Part shown: piece after piece, positions 1 to 8,235 of the stretch
Position numbering within the stretch: position 1 is the first letter of the stretch
Layout: each line of letters starts with the position of its first letter
Assembly (NCBI RefSeq): GCF_904846345.1
Contig: NZ_CAJHAJ010000009.1
Coordinates: forward strand, 1-64,000
Reading direction: 5' to 3'
DNA from: Psychrobacter maritimus
GTDB taxonomy: Bacteria; Pseudomonadota; Gammaproteobacteria; Pseudomonadales; Moraxellaceae
DNA: 64,000 bases
Position numbers and translations under genes: made by a program
The notes under the pieces: generated by a model
Seen by the model: only the letters and a program-made list of their open reading frames with translations
Databases searched by the model: none
What the model was told of the DNA's origin: nothing

Positions 1-62
1 AAACATCATCGCGCCAATGGTAGTGTGGCTCCGGCCATGTGAGAGTAGGTCATCGTCAGCTC
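1..62 (+). rRNA. 5S ribosomal RNA, 3' end (partial)
   Basis: The first ~60 bases match the conserved 3' half of bacterial 5S rRNA, with the loop segment reading ccaatggtagtgtgg followed by gagagtaggtcatcgtcag. The 5' part lies outside the window. It is followed at once by a strong terminator, as expected for the last gene of an rrn operon. Confidence 0.9.
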
Positions 63-76
63 TCTATTCCTGAATC

Positions 77-110
77 GCCCCTCAACTTAATTGTTGAGGG
101 GCTTTTCTTT
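77..110 (+). terminator. rrn operon Rho-independent terminator
   Basis: A perfect 10-bp stem (77-86 with 93-102, gcccctcaac/gttgaggggc) closes a 6-nt loop and is followed by ttttcttt. It directly follows the 5S rRNA. Confidence 0.92.
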
Positions 111-305
111 GTCCAAAGGTTGCGGTTAGAAAACTATTTTACATATCCTTAATACATAACTTAACAGCTATGTATTGTTGAGATGACTTATTAAAGCTAT
201 GATTATTACAGTTCATGTTATCGATGCAGGATTGCTAGAGAAACATGGGCTTTTATAAATGAACTTAATATCATAAAAATTAATAATCACAAGGATGAGA
301 TGATT

Positions 306-524
306 ATGACTATTGCAAAGAATATTGAAGTAAGCAGCACCTCAGAAACAAGTTTTGAAGACGCTATTCAAAAAGGCGTGGCGCGTATCGCCAAAACCGT
401 TAACAATGTTCAAGGTGCTTGGGTAAAAGAGCAGAAAGTTGGTATTACCGATGGTAAGATTAATAAGTATCATGTCATTATGATTGTGAGCTTTGTCATT
501 AATGAAGATACTGACCTTAGTTAA
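306..524 (+). CDS. Dodecin-family small flavin-binding protein
   Basis: Dodecins are ~70-residue proteins that form hollow dodecamers and bind flavin (or CoA) dimers, buffering free flavin in the cytoplasm. The protein begins with a beta strand (AKNIEVSSTS), then a helix (SFEDAIQKGVARIAKTV), then two strands including GAWVKEQKVGI and YHVIMIVSFVI, the usual dodecin order and length. An in-frame ATG at 300 lies only 4 nt after the AAGGA at 291-295. The ATG at 306 has 10-nt spacing, so I start there. The gene stands alone, with its own terminator at 574-602. Confidence 0.85.
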   Translation: MTIAKNIEVSSTSETSFEDAIQKGVARIAKTVNNVQGAWVKEQKVGITDGKINKYHVIMIVSFVINEDTDLS

Positions 525-573
525 TTATTATTAACAATGCCAAATTACTTATAAACCTGATTTATTAAAAAAT

Positions 574-602
574 AAAAAGCCTGTGTATGCAGGCTTTTTT
601 TT
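574..602 (+). terminator. Terminator after dodecin gene
   Basis: Stem agcctg/caggct (578-583, 590-595), extended by A/T pairs, with a run of eight T. It ends the dodecin transcript. Confidence 0.85.
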
Positions 603-741
603 ATGTCTTTTAACCAGCCATAAAACAAAGATTTACTCATAGAAATTTCTTAACATTATAGATTGAGGTAGATGTAGTAAACTGGTTGTTCGATATTTTT
701 AACATGATTTTTTAACAAAGTTTTTATAAATAGAGAAAGCT

Positions 742-1794
742 ATGGCAGTTGATTTTACCAATACCTTGATCGTTGCGATATCAGCAACCGCTTTATTTGA
801 TTTATCAGAGTCTGAAAATCACTTGATAGCATTATTGCAGCAGCGACCTAGCGATGCGATTAAAGAGTTCCGCGACTATATGGCTGAGCGCGAGAATGAT
901 TCGCTCAGCATTGGAGCCGGCTATCCGCTTATTAAAGCATTGTTAAATTTGAATAATTATTGCCATGATTGCGAGACGCAGGACGCAGGTATCGAGACGC
1001 CATTGGTAGAAGTGGTTATCGTCTCAAAAAGTAGCCCTGATACAGGTATTCAGGTGCTTAATGCAATTCGTGAACATGGTTTAACCATTTCTCGCTCGGC
1101 GTTTATATCCGGAAGCCCTATAGCGCCTTATATTAAAGATTTTAATGTGGATTTGTTTTTGACCACCAATCGTGATGACGCTCAGCAAGTTGCCGATGCC
1201 AATATTTGTGCCTGTGCGATATTAGATGCCACACCAGTAAATACTTATGAGCTCGATACTAAGCAGCTGCGTATCGCATTTGATGGTGATGCGGTGTTGT
1301 TTGATGATTCAGGTGAGCTGCTTTATAAACAAAAAGGGTTGCGGGCTTTTCATGAGCGTGAAGCCGAAATGCGGGATTTACCGATAGAAAAAGGACCTTA
1401 TGCAGAGCTGTTGATTAAGCTGTCAAAAATGCAAGAGCGATTGCCTGCAAGCTTGCATACTTCTCCCATGAAGATAGCGTTAGTCACTGCCCGTAATGCC
1501 CCTGCGGACTTACGGGCGATTAAAACGCTACGTGATTGGGGTGTTGATCTCGATATGGCGTTTTTCTTAGGTGGGCTTGAGAAAACAGCGGTGCTAAAAA
1601 CCTTTGCGCCGCATATTTTCTTCGATGATTCAGTTAAACATATTGATGCTGCTCGTAGTTTTGTGCCGACCGCTTTGGTACCTTATCATTCGACCTCGTT
1701 ACTTCATGCCAATAGTATTCTGACGGCTGATAAAGACGCGTCGTTATTGTCATTTAAACCTGTAGAAAACCCACTTTTTTCTGTCAGTCGTTGA
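742..1794 (+). CDS. 5'-nucleotidase (cytosolic NT5C1-type family)
   Basis: A 350-residue protein resembling the bacterial members of the 5'-nucleotidase family related to vertebrate cytosolic 5'-nucleotidase I, which hydrolyse nucleoside monophosphates. Visible features are an N-terminal strand ending in AISATALFD, a central LRIAFDGDAVLFDDSGE segment (HAD-like DGD...D motif, about residues 180-195), and a C-terminal IFFDDSVKHID acidic motif that would complete the HAD metal site. No signal peptide or membrane segment, so cytoplasmic. AGAGAAAG lies just before the ATG. The rhomboid gene follows after 63 bp and could be co-transcribed. Family assignment is good; substrate is not visible. Confidence 0.8.
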   Translation: MAVDFTNTLIVAISATALFDLSESENHLIALLQQRPSDAIKEFRDYMAERENDSLSIGAGYPLIKALLNLNNYCHDCETQDAGIETPLVEVVIVSKSSPDTGIQVLNAIREHGLTISRSAFISGSPIAPYIKDFNVDLFLTTNRDDAQQVADANICACAILDATPVNTYELDTKQLRIAFDGDAVLFDDSGELLYKQKGLRAFHEREAEMRDLPIEKGPYAELLIKLSKMQERLPASLHTSPMKIALVTARNAPADLRAIKTLRDWGVDLDMAFFLGGLEKTAVLKTFAPHIFFDDSVKHIDAARSFVPTALVPYHSTSLLHANSILTADKDASLLSFKPVENPLFSVSR

Positions 1795-1857
1795 TAGTGT
1801 TTTTATAAAATGTAGCGCTTATATAAAATTAAGAGGCTTAAAAAGGTAATACCTAAT

Positions 1858-2463
1858 ATGAATTGGCAGCAATTACTAACCTTGGTGATGGAGCGGATTA
1901 AGCAAGTCATCGGCTTATATGCGTTTGTGCTCATACCCATGTGGAGCATGTATGTGCTGAATGAAGCGGTGTTTTTTGGTCTATGGAATATTTTTGGTAT
2001 TGTGCCACGAGCATTAGACGTTGGCAGTATGATTGGAGTTTTTGCATCATGGACAATGCACGGCAATTTTTCCCATTTACTTGGCAATACGTTAACGCTA
2101 TTACAAATTCTGTTTTTGTTTGGGCTGTTTGAAAATAATGCTTATCGTACGGTACTCAAATTAATCGTGGCGTCAGGATTGGTGACTTGGGTGCTTGGCT
2201 CGCCTTCTTCTATTCATATTGGCGCGTCGGGGCTGTGTTTTGCGATGCTTGGTTATATGATAGGCGGCGCAGTATTTGCAAGGCGCTGGGGCTACTTATT
2301 GGCTTGTATCGTGATGGGGACGGGCTATTGGTTGACTATTAAACAAGGTTTGATGCCGCAGCAAGGTATCTCATTTGCGGCGCATTTTGGTGGGTTATGC
2401 GCCGGTTTGTTGTTGGGTGCCAATTCTAAGCACGCCTATATCAGAGTAAATAATCGTCGTTAA
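1858..2463 (+). CDS. Rhomboid-family intramembrane serine protease
   Basis: A 201-residue, largely hydrophobic protein with about six membrane segments. The rhomboid signature is present: HGNFSHLLGN at residues 68-77 (the H..H..N region of helix 2), nucleophile Ser124 in GASG, and catalytic His176 in FAAHFGGL. Rhomboids cut single-pass membrane proteins within the bilayer of the inner membrane. Length fits the minimal six-helix bacterial form. The RBS is AAAAGG, ~11 nt before the ATG. Natural substrates are unknown. Confidence 0.88.
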   Translation: MNWQQLLTLVMERIKQVIGLYAFVLIPMWSMYVLNEAVFFGLWNIFGIVPRALDVGSMIGVFASWTMHGNFSHLLGNTLTLLQILFLFGLFENNAYRTVLKLIVASGLVTWVLGSPSSIHIGASGLCFAMLGYMIGGAVFARRWGYLLACIVMGTGYWLTIKQGLMPQQGISFAAHFGGLCAGLLLGANSKHAYIRVNNRR

Positions 2464-2550
2464 TTTTATTTTAGGCACATATATTAAGACAGCCTATTCA
2501 ATCAAGTACGGAGATATTTATAAATAAGTTTGTAAAACCCAATAAGTGGG

Positions 2551-3096
2551 TTATTTCTTATTGATACAAACATTGATATATAGCGGGTCGCTCTTTTCTA
2601 AAGCTCGCCACTTGGTGGTTTGCTTTACATGCTCATCGATACTCAGGTTACTGTCTTTTTCTTGCAACACATAGTCTGCACGGGCAGGGGCGGCACAGTC
2701 AATCACTTGTGGTACTTGCTGCACACTTCTACGTCTTTCAAACAAATATAAATTCACCAAGTAAATATTTGGCGCATCGGCGTTGGCGCGAGCGTGTCCG
2801 CTATCAGCGGCGATAAAGCGTAATGTCTGTGGTTTAACATATGACCAAGGACGAAACCACGTGCCTTCTTCAACTTTTTTGACCACATGGACACCTTCAG
2901 GAAGCTGTGCGACCTGCTGACCAAACCAGCTATACTCTTGGCTTATTTGAAAGCCAAAGATACCGATGGCACCAAATAATGGAATAAGCCATCTTGGCGC
3001 TTTTTTACCGGCAAGTTTACTCAGGTGAGTGATAACCAATGCTATCCCAGCCAAACCAAACCCAGCGGCTATGGTCGCGATAAACTCAAAAAGCAT
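2551..3096 (-). CDS. Hypothetical protein with two N-terminal membrane segments
   Basis: Product not recognised. From the start chosen it has 181 residues: two hydrophobic segments near the N-terminus (about residues 3-25 and 35-52) and then a soluble region of ~120 residues that is Arg/Asp-rich with three Cys. The open frame extends to 3135, but the ATG at 3096 is preceded by AAGGAAAAG at correct spacing, so I use it. The neighbouring gene on its strand is the symporter upstream (ends 3332), more than 230 bp away, so it is probably a separate unit. Confidence 0.6.
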   Translation of the reverse strand: MLFEFIATIAAGFGLAGIALVITHLSKLAGKKAPRWLIPLFGAIGIFGFQISQEYSWFGQQVAQLPEGVHVVKKVEEGTWFRPWSYVKPQTLRFIAADSGHARANADAPNIYLVNLYLFERRRSVQQVPQVIDCAAPARADYVLQEKDSNLSIDEHVKQTTKWRALEKSDPLYINVCINKK

Positions 3097-3331
3097 AAGA
3101 CTTTTCCTTAACGCCATTAGCGCATTTAATACCAATTATTAAAAACAAACCTACGATTACAAGTATGTTAAGCGCATTTATTATGTCACTTATGATCATG
3201 TTTCTCATTATTTTTACTTTTAAGAGCGATGGATAAAAAAATCACTCACAAGCAGCTGCTGCCTGTGAGTGATATATTATCGTAAAAAAGAACTTATCAT
3301 TTGCACATCATTTTTTAGCTTATATCTAAGC

Positions 3332-5200
3332 TTAGTGATCGATTGCGCCGCCAGCGCCGCGTGGCGAACGTACGCTTTCAACCAACTCTTGGATATGGGC
3401 TGGTGGTGGCGCAGTTGCATAAGAAACGGCAAATGCGACGATGAAGTTAAGTAATGCACCAATCGCACCAAACGATAATGGTGAGATACCAAGTAACCAA
3501 TACTCTTCCGTATCAGGAAAGTTTGCCGTACCAGTGATAAAGAACCAGCCTTTGAAGACGAAGATATAAACCAAGATACTAATCAAACCTGTGAGCATAC
3601 CAGCGATGGCGCCCAAGTTATTAATACGCTTCGAGAAAATACCCATCATCAATGCAGGGAACAGTGATGCACCTGCAATACCAAAGGCTAATGCAACGAC
3701 CTGTGCGGCAAATCCTGGGGGATTAATACCGAGCCATGTCGCAACCACAATCGCGATAGCCATCGTGATACGCGCGACTTTTAGCTCGCCTGCATCAGTG
3801 ATATTTGGATTCAGGTTACGCTTGATTAAGTCATGACTGATCGCAGATGAGATTGCGAGTAGTAGACCAGCTGCCGTTGAAAGCGCTGCTGCCAAACCAC
3901 CGGCGGCGATAAGACCGATAACCCAACCTGGTAGCTGTGCGATTTCTGGGTTAGCCAATACCAAGATATCAGCGTTGACGTCAAGCTCGTTACCTGCCCA
4001 ACCTCTATCAACAAACACACCATCACGCTCTAAAGCATGCTCAGCTTTTGCTTCTTCAACCGTCGTAGTAGCGGCAGCAACATCACCACCGTCAGCGGTA
4101 GCCGCAGCCAATGCAAGCTCTGCTGCACCAAGTCCACTATCGCTATATAACTGAATACGACCATCGTTATTTAGATCGTTATATTTAATAAGACCGGTAT
4201 CTTCCCATGTTTTCATCCAGTCTGGACGTTGATCATACTCGATCGCAGGGGCATCAACACCTTGTGGATAAATGGTATCGATTAGGTTTAAACGTGCCAT
4301 CGCACCTACTGCCGGAGCAGTAAAATAGAGTAGCGAGATAAATACCAATGTCCAACCAGCTGTCCAACGGGCGTCAGCAACTTTAGGAACCGTGAAGAAG
4401 CGAATGATAACGTGCGGTAAACCGGCGGTACCAATCATCAATGATAAAGTAAACAGCACCATATTTAGCTTGTTCGGCACGTCAGCGGTATAAGCGGTAA
4501 AGCCTAAGTCGACGACGATTTGGTCAAGCTTGGTCAGAATAGGAATGCCTGCTTCAACATGGTTTGAGAATAAACCAAGACCTGGAATCGGGTTACCCGT
4601 CAGTTCAAGTGAGATAAAGACGGCAGGGATGGTATACGCAATCATTAGAACCACATACTGCGCAACCTGCGTGTAGGTAATCCCTTTCATACCACCAAGT
4701 ACGGCGTAGAAGAAAACCACAACCGCCGCAATAATCAGACCGGTGGTGTTATCAACTTCTAAGAAGCGTGAGAATGCCACACCAGCACCGGTCATCTGAC
4801 CGATAACATAAGTGGTTGAAGCAATAATCAAACAAACAACGGCAATCATGGCCGCAGTCTTAGAATAAAAACGGTCCCCAATAAAGTCAGGAACCGTGAA
4901 CTTACCAAATTTACGTAAGTAAGGCGCTAGGAGCATAGCCAGTAGAACATAACCGCCTGTCCAGCCCATTAAATACGTTGATGCCGCATAGCCGCCGGTT
5001 GCAATAATACCTGCCATTGAGATAAATGACGCCGCACTCATCCAGTCAGCAGCCGTTGCCATACCATTCATTACTGGATGTACACCGCCGCCAGCAACAT
5101 AAAACTCACTGGTCGAACCTGCACGTGCCCACCAAGCAATACCGAAGTATAAAGCGAAGGATAGACCTACAAAAATAATATTAATCGTAAATTGACTCAT
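3332..5200 (-). CDS. Sodium:solute symporter, large subunit (VC_2705-like)
   Basis: A 622-residue member of the sodium/solute symporter (SSS) family with about 12-13 membrane segments, related to acetate permease ActP. It starts 4 bp after a DUF4212 gene, the arrangement of the two-part symporters known as the VC_2705 subfamily (solute probably a small monocarboxylate such as acetate; not proven here). The N-terminal SSS features are present, for example ADWMSAASFISMAG and the GQMTGAGVA region. Between membrane segments lies a hydrophilic insert (residues ~310-415) with an EF-hand-like loop DLNNDGRI at 342-349. The RBS GAGGAATAG overlaps the end of the upstream gene, so translation is probably coupled. 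Confidence 0.87.
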   Translation of the reverse strand: MSQFTINIIFVGLSFALYFGIAWWARAGSTSEFYVAGGGVHPVMNGMATAADWMSAASFISMAGIIATGGYAASTYLMGWTGGYVLLAMLLAPYLRKFGKFTVPDFIGDRFYSKTAAMIAVVCLIIASTTYVIGQMTGAGVAFSRFLEVDNTTGLIIAAVVVFFYAVLGGMKGITYTQVAQYVVLMIAYTIPAVFISLELTGNPIPGLGLFSNHVEAGIPILTKLDQIVVDLGFTAYTADVPNKLNMVLFTLSLMIGTAGLPHVIIRFFTVPKVADARWTAGWTLVFISLLYFTAPAVGAMARLNLIDTIYPQGVDAPAIEYDQRPDWMKTWEDTGLIKYNDLNNDGRIQLYSDSGLGAAELALAAATADGGDVAAATTTVEEAKAEHALERDGVFVDRGWAGNELDVNADILVLANPEIAQLPGWVIGLIAAGGLAAALSTAAGLLLAISSAISHDLIKRNLNPNITDAGELKVARITMAIAIVVATWLGINPPGFAAQVVALAFGIAGASLFPALMMGIFSKRINNLGAIAGMLTGLISILVYIFVFKGWFFITGTANFPDTEEYWLLGISPLSFGAIGALLNFIVAFAVSYATAPPPAHIQELVESVRSPRGAGGAIDH

Positions 5201-5204
5201 AGGA

Positions 5205-5465
5205 CTATTCCTCGTCTACACCATATTGTTTATCGAGTTTATTCATGCGCCATGCATAGAAGAAGATTAAAGCGATAAATACGATAAGAGCCCCTTGTTG
5301 TGCAAACCAGAAGCTTATATCGGTACCGCCTACTCTAATACCTGACAATAATGGACGTAGTAAGATGCCAAAACCATAAGAGACTAAGGCCCAAATGACA
5401 AGGCTAACTTTAATGAGACGGAGATTGGCACGCCAATAACCTGATGAATCGTTGTGGTTTTCCAT
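5205..5465 (-). CDS. DUF4212 protein, symporter small subunit
   Basis: An 86-residue protein with two membrane helices, belonging to the DUF4212 / YjcH-like family that accompanies SSS-type symporters as a small subunit. Start MENHND at 5465 is preceded by AAGGAGTTGTCCT, an excellent RBS; the longer open frame to 5525 lacks one. The symporter large subunit starts 4 bp after its stop, so the two form an operon. Confidence 0.87.
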   Translation of the reverse strand: MENHNDSSGYWRANLRLIKVSLVIWALVSYGFGILLRPLLSGIRVGGTDISFWFAQQGALIVFIALIFFYAWRMNKLDKQYGVDEE

Positions 5466-6587
5466 AGGACAACTCCTTTTGTCTAGCTTAAAAACAAGGT
5501 CACTGATTTGAGTCTGACAAGTCATTTTGCTTTAGTGTTTGTGCTACTACAAAAAGCAGTGTGACACTCAGTCCATCTTATAACCATAAAAACGGTAGAC
5601 GAACGGCTAAAGCAGAATGATCAATCAGGATAAGTAACCCAAAATTATCAACATATGAGCAAATTTTTTTCAATGCTAGCGATACATACACTGATGTTAA
5701 GTTGCTGGGTACGACGACAGCATAAAATTTGCAGGATAAAATCAATATAAACCGGTTAAAAATTCATTCTTTCTTTATCTATTAACAGAGATGAAGAAGT
5801 TTTTATTAAATTAAGCGGATATAAATAGTGATATTTAAATAGGAAGGTCGGTATTGGCTGACAATCCTCTGTCTTATCATTCATATCATCTTCCCGATAA
5901 TATGGCTTCAATACTTCAAAATTATTCATTCCAGTAAGTATTGCAAGCATTTTTTATAAACTTATTAGGAATATATACAATATTGACTTAATTAACAATA
6001 AATAAATTTTATTTACTTTATGTAACTAAATATTTGTTCCATAGAAACTATAGTATAACTTATGTTAGTAAAAGTTAATAAATCTCCTGTCTCTAATAGA
6101 ATAGCCTACTAACACCTTATTAACGTTAAGGATTTATTCTTATGGCTATATTAATAGCTATAAGTTAAAAATAGCATTTATTTCAAAAATAAGAATCAAG
6201 AACTCATAAGCAAACGTTATATTGCCAAATTTTTTTATAATAAATAAGCGTTATATAAAGATAGTCATACTTTCATCACTATGAATCAGTCTTAAAAGTT
6301 TTTCATTATTATTTATTTATAACAATAGATTTTTTATTTAAAGTCTTTTACTCGTCAAAAGTTTACAGATATTAAAGGTTCTAAATAAAGGATTGAAATA
6401 GTTAAATAATCGCCAGTCAGTTAAAATACGCCAACATGATATGGGTGATTTCATTGCCACTTTATTGCTTAGCTTTCCAGTACTGTTAGAGAGGTCAGGA
6501 GAGAACAAAGCGTCATAAGAGGGTAGACAGTCACATTAATTAATAACATATGTTAAAAATATAGAAAGTCAGTCAGGGAAATATAGT
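5466..6587. other. Long AT-rich intergenic region between divergent symporter operons
   Basis: About 1.1 kb separates the divergently oriented symporter genes. The middle (about 5930-6380) is extremely AT-rich. I see no convincing gene: a 64-codon minus-strand frame at 5756-5950 has no clear RBS or recognisable product. The stretch must contain both promoters and regulatory sites, but I cannot place them with confidence. Confidence 0.5.
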
Positions 6588-8084
6588 ATGAATGAAGGCA
6601 TAGCAGGTTGGTTTAATAGCATCGTTAATTACGGTGTTAGTATTATTTGGGGTAATAATGATTGGTTAATCGCCAGCAATCCATGGTATGGCTTGTTGAT
6701 GTTTGTCTTGATTGGTGCCGGTCTTTATTTTACCGTTGCTACGCGTTTTATTCAATTTCGTCACTTCGGTCATATGTGGCAATTATTACGGGTGTCAAAT
6801 CAAGGCCGTAAAGATGGTGGTATCAGCTCGTTTGAGGCGCTGATGACCTCACTGGCGGCGCGCGTTGGTACGGGTAACTTGGCAGGGGTAGCCATTGCTA
6901 TCTATCTTGGTGGACCAGGTGCCGTATTTTGGATGTGGATGACAGCGATCGTGGGGATGTCGACCAGTTTTATCGAGTCAACTTTAGCGCAAGCCTATAA
7001 AGTGCCGCATAATGACAATGTCTATCGCGGTGGACCGGCTTACTATATCGAAAAAGGTTTGGGTAAACGTTGGCTTGCGATATTTTTCTCGCTTTGTTTG
7101 TTGGTTGCTTTTGGTTTGGCATTCAACGGCGTGCAGTCAAATACGATTGCACAAGCGACCAATGAAGCCTTTGGTATCCCAACATGGATGACAGGTTTGG
7201 TATTGGTGCTACTGGTTGCGCCAGTAGTATTTGGTGGTTTGCGTTCGGTTGCGCGTATCGCGGGTAAAATCGTGCCCGTCATGGCGATTCTTTATATCTT
7301 ATTGGCGCTTTATATTATTGTTACCAATTTTAGCGAATTCCCAGCGGCGATTGCCTTGATTGTAAAATCGGCCTTTGGCTTTGAGCAGGCAGCGGGCGGT
7401 GTGATTGGTTATGGTATTGCGCAGGCAATGATTAATGGTATCAAGCGCGGTCTATTTTCTAACGAAGCCGGTATGGGCTCAGCGCCTAATGCGGCAGCAA
7501 CGGCAAAAAGCCATCCTGATCATCCAGCGGTGCAAGGTTTTATGCAAATGCTGGGTGTATTTATGGATACGCTGGTTATCTGTACCGCAACCGCTGCCAT
7601 TATTATCCTCTCTGGCGTCGTCGACCCGAGTGTCGAGCAAGAGGGTATTCAGTTAACCCAGTTAGCATTGTCGCAGTATGTGGGCGATATGGGCGTGATT
7701 TTCGTCGCGATTGCTATTTTCTTCTTCTCATTTACCTCTATCATCGCCAATTACAGTTATGGTGAGTCGAATCTTGAATTTATCTCTGGCGAGAAAAATG
7801 CCAAGGTAATGATCATGATTTTCCGCTTTATGGTTTTGGGCATGGTGTTTGTCGGCGCAATTGCGAGCTTACCTGCGATTTGGAACTTCGCTGACTTATC
7901 GATGGGTCTAATGGCACTCGTTAACTTAATAGCGATTTTAATCTTGTCACCCGTAGCGCTGCGCATATTGCGCGATTACGAAAGACAAATCAAAGAAGGT
8001 AAAACGGGCGATCAAATCAAGTTTAATCCCGATGACTTTGTGAAATTAAAAGATGAAGCCAATCGTGATGCGTGGACTGATTAG
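6588..8084 (+). CDS. Alanine/glycine:cation symporter family protein (AGCS)
   Basis: A 498-residue integral membrane protein with ~11 hydrophobic segments. It imports alanine or glycine with Na+ (AGCS family, DagA/YaaJ-like). Family signatures include GTGNLAGVAIAIYLGGPGAVFWMWM near residues 95-120, VYRGGPAYYIEKGLG, and the conserved NEAGMGSAPNAAATA near residue 293. The C-terminus is hydrophilic and acidic. The ATG follows CAGGGAAATATAGT. Its own terminator lies at 8132-8168. Ala versus Gly specificity cannot be read from the sequence. Confidence 0.93.
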   Translation: MNEGIAGWFNSIVNYGVSIIWGNNDWLIASNPWYGLLMFVLIGAGLYFTVATRFIQFRHFGHMWQLLRVSNQGRKDGGISSFEALMTSLAARVGTGNLAGVAIAIYLGGPGAVFWMWMTAIVGMSTSFIESTLAQAYKVPHNDNVYRGGPAYYIEKGLGKRWLAIFFSLCLLVAFGLAFNGVQSNTIAQATNEAFGIPTWMTGLVLVLLVAPVVFGGLRSVARIAGKIVPVMAILYILLALYIIVTNFSEFPAAIALIVKSAFGFEQAAGGVIGYGIAQAMINGIKRGLFSNEAGMGSAPNAAATAKSHPDHPAVQGFMQMLGVFMDTLVICTATAAIIILSGVVDPSVEQEGIQLTQLALSQYVGDMGVIFVAIAIFFFSFTSIIANYSYGESNLEFISGEKNAKVMIMIFRFMVLGMVFVGAIASLPAIWNFADLSMGLMALVNLIAILILSPVALRILRDYERQIKEGKTGDQIKFNPDDFVKLKDEANRDAWTD

Positions 8085-8131
8085 CCTTTATCAGTCAATC
8101 AAGAAATTGAGCCATTAAAGTTATAAACAAT

Positions 8132-8168
8132 AAAAAACCGCCCTTATCATTAAGAGCGGTTTTTTTTA
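8132..8168 (+). terminator. Terminator after AGCS symporter gene
   Basis: Hairpin accgc...gcggt with inner pairs ctta/taag, followed by a run of T. It lies between the convergent AGCS and ETF-QO genes. Confidence 0.8.
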
Positions 8169-8190
8169 TTAAGCTATGTTTATCTCAAAC

Positions 8191-8235
8191 ATGGTTTACA
8201 TGGTTTACATGGTTTACATGGTTTACATGGTTTAC
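8191..8235. repeat. Five perfect tandem 9-bp repeats at the ETF-QO stop codon
   Basis: The unit atggtttac occurs five times without mismatch. On the minus strand, in the frame of the ETF-QO gene, each unit reads ATG-TAA-ACC in register, so the repeat supplies the stop codon several times over. Nine bases keep the frame if copies are lost or gained. Confidence 0.95.

Noticed and set aside
5756-5950. 64-codon minus-strand open frame in the symporter intergenic region
   Set aside because: Very AT-rich sequence, no clear RBS, no recognisable product; expected by chance in such DNA.
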